Source: Cyclospora cayetanensis (Eukaryota; Apicomplexa; Conoidasida; Eucoccidiorida; Eimeriidae). Taken from it: 64,000 nucleotides of DNA. Below, one piece after another: positions 36,428-46,191 of the stretch (positions are counted from its first letter, which is position 1; every line of letters starts with the position of its first letter). Under the pieces are notes generated by a model that saw only the letters and a list, made by a program, of their open reading frames with translations, did not search any database and was not told where the DNA came from. The position numbers were made by a program, and so were the translations under genes. Where the stretch lies: contig NW_020312259.1 of assembly GCF_002999335.1 (NCBI RefSeq), forward strand, positions 1-64,000, given 5' to 3'.

Positions 36428-37898
36428 CTTTCTCGTGTCATGAGTGCATGTTTCGAGTCAACACAGAGCACACTGTGCCGGATGGGAGGCGCTAGACTAG
36501 CCTTGAGCGGCTTTTGAGGCGCAGACAATTCTACAGCTGCCGCCCTTTCGGGTTTAACAGTTGTATGCAATTTCGCTTAATGAGATAATCAGGTCGGCAC
36601 TGGGACAGGAGTTACAAGAAAGTGAATTTAGTGGAATGGGCATCCAACTGATGCACGCGTTGTTGCATCTCCATCCATCCCGACAGTCACAACAATCCGC
36701 AGTAGCTCTGCGTTCCCAAAGTGCTTCAGTAACTGGTGCTCGGGCGTGCCATTAGCCTTGACCGACTGCCTTCTTCATTTTTTCCGCCACGTTCAGATGC
36801 ATAGCCTCTCTGTGTCATTGTTCCCACTTCCCCACTGACCTCCCCAAGCGACTGGTTCGCCAATTGTAATTATTTAAGAACGAGGAACCCCTGCACTTGA
36901 GCATAGCCACTTATGAGCACTGTGCCCTTCTGTGTACACTGAGCCTCAAGTAACGCATAAGTGCAGAGTGTTTGCCAGAGATGGCTCATAGTGAGGAGCG
37001 CGGAGGTAGCACTGCATCACGAGTTGAGGTGAAAGGCTTCTTCTCCTTTTTGCATGTTCTGAAGAAGATACGAAGGCGCTACTCGTATTGCATTGTAATC
37101 AGCACCCTCGCCGCAGCAGCAAGGGCTCTGTATGCGCATTCTTTCGTTAGCGAAGATGTGCCCTCGACATAGAGGATACGTGGAGCTACCGTGAGGGAAA
37201 GGCGCTGCATTTTTAAGTGCACATTGAGATGGCTCAAGTGAACGCGTATGAAATCATAGCGGACGACACAATGGAAGGGAAAAGGGCGGCGAGGTAGCAA
37301 GAGAAAGGGAGGAATCTGAAATCGAGTGTCACCTGGCTTCGCAGGGTAAGGAAACGGTACCGGTAAAACGTGTGCTGAAGCGTTGCCGGTAGCTTCAAGG
37401 CAAGCGTATGCACATACGGCCCGTTACAGCCACATACACCGAGTGCAACGCTAGCTGCGTGGGAATGTTTCCCGCTGAGCGACAGGAGGCAGCCACATAG
37501 AAGATGTCACAGGGTGGCCAGCAGCAGCAACTGCCCCACGCAAAAACAGCTGAGACATAGATGACCGCAGAATCCGCGTCGCATTTTACTTCAGGAAACG
37601 TTTCAAGTACCCCATGTGCGCAAGGAATTCAAGTAGGAAGCTTGGGGCCTGCCGCATGTCAGGCGCGGCAGCCCAGGATGGCCATTCATGCATGCATGCA
37701 TGTGGAAATAATTTAAAAGGGGATTTTCGAGGTGTTGCACGGATTGTTACTGCTGATTTTGCGGCTTCATTCAAATGGGGGTAAAGGAGCGCGGCCGCGT
37801 GTAGGCTCTTGACACTCGGTTGCGGCGCCGCTACAGGTGTTCGAGCAGAGCTTTCTGCGGTCCGATTGGTGCGTATTTTTGTGTCTTTTGTCGGCGGG
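36428..37898. other. Intergenic between two + genes
   Basis: Holds the 3' UTR of the ALG7 homologue and the promoter of the CWF19L1 homologue. A short CATGCATGCATGCATG run lies near 37687. Open frames are under 70 codons, apart from overlaps with the next gene. I see no other feature. Confidence 0.5.
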
Positions 37899-40800
37899 AT
37901 GATTCGCGTGCTGCTCTGCGGCGAAGTCCGCGGCAAAATTGGCGAGCTGCATCGGTTGCTAGGGGCCCTCCAGAAGAAGGGGCCCTTCGACTTTGCGCTC
38001 TGTGTGGGACCCTTCTTTGCGGATTCACACGGCCTTAGCCTTCCTCCCGAATGCGGCAACGCTCCTCTGAACGGCGAACGCCCTCTCCCTCCTTCTCCCA
38101 GCGAAAGGGGACTAACCGACTCCGCCTTGACAGAAGCCGTGCGGGAGGCCTTTGCCCGGCAGTTTCCCGAAGCTTTTGAAGCCCTTCAGACGCATTGCAG
38201 CAGTCTGGCCCTCCCTCTGTACATTGTCGATGAGGCGGCAAGCTTGTGGGTGCAAGAGGCTCGCGAAAAGCGAGGCAGGACCATCTCCGAGGCAGATGCA
38301 GCTCCTTTCGCGAGCAGCGCTTCCGAAAGGCTCTCCGAGGTTAAGGCCAAAATCAGCTTCCCCCTCCCCATCTGCCCCTCAGGAGAACTCTCTGGAGAGT
38401 CTGCTCGAGAGATAGGAGACGCCTCTGAGCGCGACAGGAGGCCTGCCAAGCCTGAGAAGGGAGCTGCAGAGGAGTCTGCTGGGGAGGCGACAGCCGACTC
38501 ACTGCCCTCCGAGTGTCTGTACACCCCGCTCCCGCTGATGGAAAAAGTCTGGCTCCTGGCAGGATCCGGCGTGACAGAGCTTCACGGCCTGCACGTCGCT
38601 TTTTATGCGGCTCCTGGTTTCAGAGAGATTCCCAATTGCGCGCTGGAAGCGACCCCTTGCCAGCAGCAGCAACAACAGCCGCAACAACAGCCGCAACAGC
38701 AGCAACAACAACAGCAAGAACAGCCGCAACAACAGCCGCAACAACAGCCGCAACAACAGCCACAACAACAGCCACAACAACAGCCGCAACAACAGCAACA
38801 ACAGCCGCAACAACAACAGCAGCACCCAGAGACAAAGCAAGAACTGCCGATAGCGGAGGCTCCTGCGCAGCTCAACGAGGCAGCATCTGCAGAGAGCGTT
38901 CCTGCATGCTGGAGTGCCTTCAAGGCTTTTAGAGGCCACACAGACATCTTCCTTACCACACGCCCCCCTGTAGGCATCTTTGAGGGACTGCCTCCTGGAA
39001 TCGCTCCTCCCCTACCACAGCAGCAGCAGAAGCAGCAGCAGAAGGGCCAAGGCAGTGGCAGCCATGAGGAAGGCGGCGATACGGCTGCTTCACGCGAATC
39101 TAAGATGGTGTCTCAGGCAACAACAGAAGCCAAAGTGCAGTTGTGGGGAGCAGCCCTGTACACATCCCTTTTTTCTGTCTCCCCCTGCCCCACATATACA
39201 CACCGTCAGGGAGTCTCTCTTGCTGCTGCTGCTGCACGTCACGGTGTCGCTGAGGACTAAGGCTTCCCTCACCTGCCGAACCTTCGCTCCTTGCTGCGCG
39301 TTCTGTCCACGCTCACTTCTTTTGGGGGTTGGTTTCTTTATCTGGAGCTGATGGCGGCGCCAGAGGTGTGTGCTGCGATGCGTTGCTGCAGCTGCGGAGC
39401 AAGCAGCTACCTCGCAGACTTCCTCGAGGCTCGCCACATCATCTGCAGCGGCTTAAGCCTCTTCTGGCAACGACCGCATTTCAAGGGGCGACACTTCGGT
39501 GGGGGAGGGCGGCTGCTGCAGCGAGCTTACTCCTTACTGCTGCTGAAATGAGCTTACTGCTTACTGCTCACTACTGCTGCTGAAATGAGCTCACTGCTTC
39601 CTGCTCACTACTGCTGCTGCAGCGAGCTTACTGCTTCCTGCTTACTGCTGCTGCTGAAATGAGCTCACTGCTTGCTGCTTGCTACTGCTGCTGAAATGAG
39701 TTTACTGCTTACTGCTTACTACTGCTGCTGAAATGAGTCTACGGCTTACTGCTTACTACTGCTGCTGAAATGAGCTTACTGCTTACTGCTTACTACTGCT
39801 GCTGAAATGAGTCTACGGCTTACTGCTTACTACTGCTGCTGAAATGAGCTTACTGCTTACTGCTTACTACTGCTGCTGAAATGAGCTTACTGCTTATCGC
39901 CTACTGCTGAAAAGCGCGTACTGCTTACTGCTGCATCTGTCGCGGTCTGCGCTGGCGCGCCGTAAGAGGAAAGTAAATCCCTGCCTGTTTTTGCTTTTCG
40001 TGCTGCTGCATGCCGTAGGCTATTCTTTACGTCTCATTTCTTTGGGCGTTGTCGGCGAGAAGGGTCCGCAGGTGAAGGCTTTTCACGCGCTGCAGTTGAG
40101 GCCGATGTCGTGCATGCTGGCTGCGCTGAGGCAGCAAGGCGAGCGGCATTTGGAGGAGGACGCTTCCACTGCAGCACTGACTTCGGAGGAAGCGCAGGCT
40201 GCTCTCTATTGCATCCCACCTGAATGCAACAGCCCTAATCCGTTCGCGTGCGCAAGCCGGCAGCAGCAGTTGCGGCTGCTTCCCTCCTTGGAGGAACTCT
40301 CGGAGGATCACTGTGTGCCTGCGCCTTCTGCTGGCTGCAGTCTGCAGGTGCCTCACAGCAGAGCCTCAAAGCGGCCTAGAGACACGGGGGTGGTACTGGT
40401 GGAGAACTTGCCGTACGAGATTGAAGACGGGGGCAGCCTCCAGGAGGCAATGCAGCAGTTTGGGGAGGTGAAGTTTGTGTTCGTCCCCAAGGATAAGGCG
40501 TGCCCCTCCCGAGGCACTGGCAAGGCGTGAGCGGCGCTCGAGGGGGTTCTGCTGCAGTCTCCGCTGCTTGCTGCTTGCTGCTTGCTGTTGCTGCTGCTGA
40601 CTGCACCAAGCACTGGCTCTCCGCGGGATCTGGGGAAGCTGGCCCTCTGCGGACTGACCTAAGGGCGGTTCGGCGTGAGAGAGAGAGAGAGAATGCTTTC
40701 TGCTGTCACCGCAGGCTTGTGGCTGTTGGGTACTGGCCTAAACATGCATGCAGAGTGTGTGGGGAGGGGGGAGGTGTTTATGTGTGTGTTTATGTGGGTA

Positions 40801-42994
40801 TTTGTATGTATGTGTGCGTTTATGTGGGTGTTTGTATGTATGTGTGTGTTTATGTGAGTGTTTGTATGTATGTGTGTGTTCATGTGGGTATTTGTATGTA
40901 TCTGTGTGTTTATGTGTTAATGTGTGTGTCCATGTGGATATTTGTATGTATGTGTGCGTTTATGTGTGTGTTTATTTGGGTGTTTGTATGTATGTGTGTG
41001 TTCATGTGGGTATTTGTATGTATCTGTGTGTTTATGTGTTAATGTGTGTGTCCATGTGGATATTTGTATGTATGTGTGCGTTTATGTGTGTGTTTATTTG
41101 GGTATTTGTATGTATGTGTGTGTCCATGTGGATATTTGTATGTATGTGTGCGTTTATGTGTGTGTTTATTTGGGTATTTGTATGTATGTGTGTGTCCATG
41201 TGGATATTTGTATGTATGTGTGCGTTTATGTGGGTGTTTATGTGGGTGTATTTATGCGTGGACATGCCGCTGTGGCTGCTGTTTCCTTCAGGTTTGTGGT
41301 ATTTACAAGCCCTCAGGATGCGGCGAAGGCTGCGGCCGCTTCGGGGCAGCTTGAGGGAGGTCGCCGAACTCTACGGATGCGGCTCTACTACGATCGAATA
41401 CCCTTTGATCGGCCTACTGGAGCCAAGCGGGTTCACTGTGGGGATGTAATTGCCACCGAACCGCATGCAGATTGCTGGTTCTGTTTAGCGAGCCCTCAGG
41501 TGGAGAAGCACATGATTGTGGATATCAAGGACCGTCTGTACATGGCAGTACCCAAGGGGGGGCTAACGCCTTACCACCTCCTGCTCATTCCCATTGCCCA
41601 TTTGCCTTCCCTCGCCTACGCGGATGCCGATACACGTCGCGAGGCTGCAGCCATCGTTGCTGCCACTCGGAAGGCCTTCCATCAACAGGTGAGCACACTG
41701 GGCTGTCTCTGCCCTGCCTGACGCGCAGTCTAGAGAGGGTCGCCGTACGGCGATTCGAATCCGGCTATCGCCTCGCTCTGCCTCTTTCCCTGTCTCTTTC
41801 TCTCTGCCTCTTTCCCTGTCTCTTTCTCTCTGCCTCTTTCCCTGTCTCTTTCTCTATGCCTCTTTCCCTGTCTCTTTCTCTATGCCTCTTTCCCTGTCTC
41901 TTTCTCTCTGCCTATCAGTAGGATGCGAACTAACAGTGGCGCATCTGCATGAAGGCCCTGACGCCGTTGCCTTCATGAGGCCCACAAACACAGAGAAGCG
42001 CTGCTCAGTGTCTATTCAAACACTGTCATCTGCTCGAAATTGCAAAGCCAAATCGCCTCCTGAGCGTGTATGTTGCAGAACCTAGATTTGGTTGTATATG
42101 AGCGCTATGTACCGATGAAGGCCACGAGAGCCATGCACTCGCAAGTCCACGCGGTGCCCTGCCACCGATCTCAGTCTATGCGGGCTGAAGCGTTGTTTGA
42201 GGTACGTTTCGTCCACCACATGTGGGAGGTGTTGCACATATAGATGAGGCCGATTCACAGAAGAGCGGGGTGTCGTGTCTTGCACTATCTATTTGGGGGG
42301 GTCGAAAAAAGGACGGACGGACTACTAGACATGCAGACCTTGAAAGAAAGATTTTCCCGACAGATCTTCTACACAGATAACAGGGCGAAATCAAAGGGCG
42401 TCCTCGGCTAAGACCCCCTTTTCTCGGGATCCTTCCAATGGCAGGCCCTAAGCGCGTCTCGCTCCTTCATGTATTCTATGCAGCATACGACAACTTGGGA
42501 ATGCGTGCCCGACACATGAGCGGAAAAGGATCTAGGCTCAAGACACCAGTCAAAAGCGTGTGCTGTTTCACATTTGTGCTGTAGATCTATGCATGTCCAC
42601 ATATATACATATATCATACATATATTTATATATATGTACATATGTCGTCTTTTTGCGAGTTCAGAAACGCGCGCGCCGTGCGGGCCTTGTACTGAAAAAG
42701 ATGCCGACCGATGCGGATTTGACTGCCCTCGCCGAGCTGGCGAGAGATCCTCACTTGGGCTATTTCTATGTAGAGCTGCCTGGGCTCTGTACCGCCCGCG
42801 GCCAAACGATTGAGCGTTACCTGTACGTACAGCCGGGGAGAGATAGCCAGAAGATTCCGATGAACTTCGGGCGCGAAGTACTGGCGGAACTTTTGGAAGC
42901 TCATGACAAAGTCAATTGGCAAACCTGTCTAGTCCCCAAAGACGAAGAGGAGAAGCTCGCTGCCCACCTTCGGCAGACGCTCATCGATGCGTAA
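37899..42994 (+). CDS. CWF19L1: CWF19L1/CwfJ-family splicing factor with inserted RRM
   Basis: Members of this family associate with late or post-splicing spliceosomes and are related to lariat-debranching regulation (yeast Drn1). Six exons: 37899-39134, 39348-39498, 40019-40526, 41292-41688, 42079-42201 and 42665-42994, 914 codons plus stop. The start MIRVLLCGEVRGKIGEL matches the family's N-terminal metallophosphoesterase-like domain (CGDVEGK in human), then FALCVGPFF; exon 2 carries the stretch around LEARHIICSGLSLF, and exon 3 LRLISLGVVGEK. CwfJ_C_1 is in exon 4 (DCWFCLASPQVEKH, VPKGGLTPYHLLLIPIAH) and CwfJ_C_2 in exons 5-6 (YFYVEL, NFGREVLAELL). Unlike human CWF19L1 (538 residues) it has a long Gln/Pro tract and, between the two halves, an RRM: RNP2 VVLVENLPYEI and RNP1 GKAFVVF, the latter made only when exons 3 and 4 join in phase 2. 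The exon 1/2 junction is the least certain. Confidence 0.92.
38658..38822 (+). repeat. CAA/CAG/CCG triplet run coding Gln/Pro tract
   Basis: An in-frame run of CAACAACAGCCG-type triplets in exon 1 of the CWF19L1 homologue. It encodes about 50 residues of Gln with regularly spaced Pro. A shorter Gln/Lys run follows near 39020-39045. Confidence 0.9.
39530..39930. repeat. 37-bp minisatellite in CWF19L1 intron 2
   Basis: About ten variants of CTACTGCTGCTGAAATGAGCTTACTGCTTACTGCTTA; the GAAATGAG core recurs roughly every 37 bases. It fills most of the intron between exons 2 and 3. Confidence 0.88.
40770..41265. repeat. TG-rich minisatellite in CWF19L1 intron 3
   Basis: Repeats of the TTTGTATGTATGTGTGTGTTTATGTGGG type, with a higher-order unit of about 72 bp clear between 41053 and 41240. 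It fills the intron that splits the RRM and is open in more than one frame, so it can be mistaken for coding sequence. Confidence 0.88.
41775..41922. repeat. Pyrimidine minisatellite in CWF19L1 intron 4
   Basis: About five copies of TCTCTTTCTCTCTGCCTCTTTCCCTG-like sequence, period about 29 bp, between exons 4 and 5. Confidence 0.85.
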
Positions 42995-44098
42995 CTCCAG
43001 CTGCAGTCATGCGGAAGGCCTTTCCAGGGGGTCTTCTCGAAAGCCGCGCCAATAGGACTCGCTGTGAGCTTCCTAGGAGACGGATGTAGCTTTGAGTTGC
43101 CCGCTTTCGCCTTAGTGTTGCGTGGGTGGGGATGCCTCGGGGGTTCCTTATCCGCCAGTTGAGCCTCTAGGACGCCATCGCACGGGGACCTCTCAATGGG
43201 TAACAACTAGCTAGGGAATTTCTTCGCCCTTCACTGGTATGGTTGGCCATCTGGGGCTGCCGCAGTTTAAGCACGCAGAAGCTTCATGTGGTGCGCTCGC
43301 CCCCAAACTTGAAGTAGTCTATCTAGAGTGGCCTCGTGAATGTCTACTCAAACTACTTTGCAGTGGCTAAGGGCACATCTGCACTAGCGCACGCGTTCCA
43401 AGAGCGAACTCGTCTGCCCTCGGCATCTCTGCAGCTGCAGCGCAATGTCTGTCAGCCGCTCTCTATCTGGCCTCACCAGAGTACCCACCCTTTGTAGTGA
43501 GAACACACAGCTGCTAGGCATACAGATGGTGTAGCGAGCTAAGCTGCACTTAAGCACTCTCTACTACCCCAGGTATATCCATTAAATAGTTGGTAAAAGT
43601 GTTACTAGGTGATTTGTCGCTCGTGCATCTTAGCTGTTGCAGAGTGGCTTTGCCTCGCCGAGAGAAGGCGCAGCGATGAGGGCGTGGGCGTCAGATGCTT
43701 TATGCAATTACCTGCGAAATTTTGGAGCGCTTTGACGATGCAGAGCCGCTCAATCTAGCTGTTCTCGTCCACTCTTCCGAGGGGGGCAAGGCCGCCAAAA
43801 GGGTACCCTTTTCAAACACACGCGACAGCTTACTAAAGGGGCTTTATCGACTTGCTAGTTATGTCTCTCCCTACGGAGCCATTTGAGAAAGCGCTAGACC
43901 TCCCTAACAATAGTCGAATGGAACCTCGGGGTTGGCGGCACTATTGTAACAGTGCCTCGAAGTCCCCCCAAAAAGAATCTACAGTCCTCCAAACATTGAA
44001 TTTACGGTGGCTCGTTGTGCTCATACCGCTTCGTTTTTAAAGCCTATTTTCTGCATGTGCTCAACCCTACAAGTGGCAGCAGCGCGTCGAACCCCCCT
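42995..44098. other. Intergenic between convergent genes
   Basis: Begins the repeat-poor block. Holds the 3' end of the CWF19L1 homologue (+) and of the gene ending at 44099 (-). A 63-codon frame at 43695-43886 (+) reads plausibly but has no splice partner or recognisable similarity. Nothing else stands out. Confidence 0.5.
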
Positions 44099-44773
44099 CT
44101 AGTTCCCTTCCTCTTCCATTGATTCTCGCTTCTCAATGTTCGTCCAGCGCTTTTGCACGTCGAAACCCTGGACCTCCTTCCTAAAGCTACGCTCAGGTGG
44201 CGCCCACAATTCAGTACTCCACGAGCTGTTTTTCATTTGCAGTTCTTGTGTTATACCATTACTACCTCGCGTGATCCTTAGGGTCCCATGAAGGCAGCTA
44301 AGAACGTCTCGAGTCCCCCGGGACCAGCAAATGTACACCACTACCTATGCGCCTAAATCCCCTCGCTGTAAGGCAAGTGCGAAGACGGCGGGTATACAAG
44401 GCAACTTCAGTGGTTCTCTCTGATGAGTTTCGCGCCTTTGTGCTCCACTCTCAGCATAGACTACCTGTCCGTCGGGCACACCATCAGTGTGCTCCGCAAA
44501 GTGCCCCTCTACGTCTGCAATCATGCCCGTACTGGCAAGGGCGCCGTATGCGTGGGCCAAAAAGGCGTTTAGTTGCGAAAACTAGCACCTCCTGAGGGAG
44601 GGCGCACCAAATACTGCAATGAAAAACGCAAAAGCCCATATGCATTGGGTAGAAGTGTACGGAGAGTAATGAAACACTCTTCCTTAGAGTTTTCTTCCAC
44701 TTGAAGCCTCGCTGCAGCATAAAACTGTGCATCAATATCGAAGACAATACAAAGAGCTAAGGTATCACCGGCT
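44099..44773 (-). CDS. 3' exons of an unidentified spliced gene
   Basis: Four exons join in matching phases: 44773-44589 (phase 2 in; donor GGAG|GTGCTA, phase 1), 44514-44465 (acceptor TGATTGCAG; donor CAG|GTAGTC, phase 0), 44297-44266 (acceptor GTTCTTAG; donor GAG|GTAGTA, phase 2) and 44225-44099 (stop TAG). They give about 130 residues: a beta/alpha-looking start (GDTLALCIVFDIDAQFYAA) and a charged C-terminal tail. The first exon starts at an acceptor, so the 5' part lies upstream, perhaps in the 320 bp before the next gene or in exons I could not see. I recognise no family. The phase agreement over three introns is the main support, and chance cannot be excluded for exons this short. Confidence 0.4.
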
Positions 44774-45098
44774 CTGATCATAGGTATGCAAGATTTTGCA
44801 GCCAATGTCCGTAATGCAGGTCAGACCGAGCAAGAGGGGTCCCGCAGACAACGGCAGGGCGCCGGAGGGCGCTCCCAGCAAAGCACTGGCACGCAACGAC
44901 GCACACGGCAAGCAAGCGGCTCAAAGGCCGTAGTCAGGCGCAAGAATGCACTTCAGTGTAGGCCTCGTTGAGTGAAGGCAGGCACTGGTGGGGAAGTGGA
45001 GGGTTGGTGGTTGGTGGGGGGAATGGCTCCGCACAATTGGGCTGTATCTACACATGGCGGGGTCCCCCAAGTGGCTCTCTTAAGGATACAACTGTCCG
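44774..45098. other. Short gap between two minus-strand genes
   Basis: About 325 bp between the stop of the membrane-protein gene at 45099 and the first exon I could place of the downstream gene. It must hold the 3' UTR of the first and probably 5' exons of the second. None could be placed. Confidence 0.35.
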
Positions 45099-46191
45099 CT
45101 AGTTTGGAGGTAGAAAGGCCGCATTGTTGCGATGCAGCACGAACCACGAGATGCACGCGGCTAGTGGAGTCATTATCAGCAGGATAATAAGGGCCATTAC
45201 ACTGGCAAGAGTCGGTCGCTTTTGAAAATTCATGAACCAATACACAAAGCCTGATCCGAAACGTTGCATTACAGCAATCATGACGATGTAGCAGAGCCCA
45301 GCTAGGAGAATGAGCGGTAGCATGGACAGACGATACGGGAATCGAGACAACCCCGCAAGCAGCCAAGCGCCTACGGGACTGGCAAGGTGCATGTACACCG
45401 AAATCCAGAGCACTTTTGGGTGATCTTGGGGAAAGAGCAGTGTCCAATAGACAACAAAGATGATTGTCACCATGGGCAAGGTGGATGCTACAATTAGCTC
45501 ATGCAGAGTGAGTAGGCCTTCCAACACGGGGAGCCGTGGCTGTCCGCTGAAGGGCCGCTGGAAAGTACAGCAACGTCGACGAGGCAGTGCTGCTTGCGCT
45601 GTTGATGGAGTGGATATCCCTGGCTTGACTACGTGGCTCATGAGCTGGTCGTACTGCCCCTCGGCTCGACGAAAGAAACACAGCAGTCGCTTGCATATAG
45701 AACCACCCGAAGATGCGGCCCCAGACGCCTCTTCCGCTACTCGGCGCTCATGACTAAGAGAGAATATAGCAGCAATACTCACGAGTGAGGAAGTACAAAA
45801 AAGCCCAAGCACAAGGACATTTGTCCAGTGTGTAAAGAAGACCATACTCCTGTAGAACTTTGCAACAACGAGAGCGCTGAGATGCGCGATGAACAAGCTG
45901 ACTCGCAGAGCCATCATCATACAGGGTCCTACAAATGGGACGGAGCTTCCTGCAAAAACTAGGCGCCAGTCATTATTATAGAGCCCACAATCCACATTCA
46001 GGTGAAGGATCCTGAGAGCCTCCGTATAAAACTGACGGCAGAGCAAGCCGCACGATCCTCCAGTAGGGACGGCTTTCGTGGGGTAATGATCCCTAAAGGG
46101 TGCATCAGCAGCTGTGACCTCTTCCAAAGGATGATGCAGAGAGTCATCAGCAGGCAATGCAGCGGTGGTCTGCTGTACCGAAGCACCATTC
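45099..46191 (-). CDS. Six-span membrane protein, AIG1/rolling-stone-like (5' partial)
   Basis: One open exon from an acceptor (CTGTTGCAG, exon starting 46191) to TAG at 45099, about 363 residues. The N-terminal 90 residues are soluble. Then six hydrophobic spans follow, with a basic cytosolic-looking loop after the second. The second span reads FFTHWTNVLVLGLF and the third ends VYWTLLF; later come a MHLASP...LLAGLSRFPYRL stretch and FVYWFMNF. These resemble the FT-W, YW and Y-FLDW signatures of FAR-17a/AIG1 and rolling-stone-like multi-span proteins, where some members hydrolyse FAHFA lipids. I infer a member of this broad group but could not confirm its catalytic Thr/His. No in-frame ATG lies at the 5' end, so at least one upstream exon with the start is missing. 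A possible short alternative intron ends at GTTTTTGCAG near 45963. Confidence 0.5.

Noticed and set aside
40748..41280. Long Cys/Val/Tyr-rich open frames in the TG repeat
   Set aside because: Product of a stop-free minisatellite; well-supported splice sites of the CWF19L1 gene place it in an intron.
41745..41770. GATTCGAATCC resembling a tRNA T-arm
   Set aside because: The flanking bases do not form a T-stem or an acceptor stem. It lies in a CWF19L1 intron.
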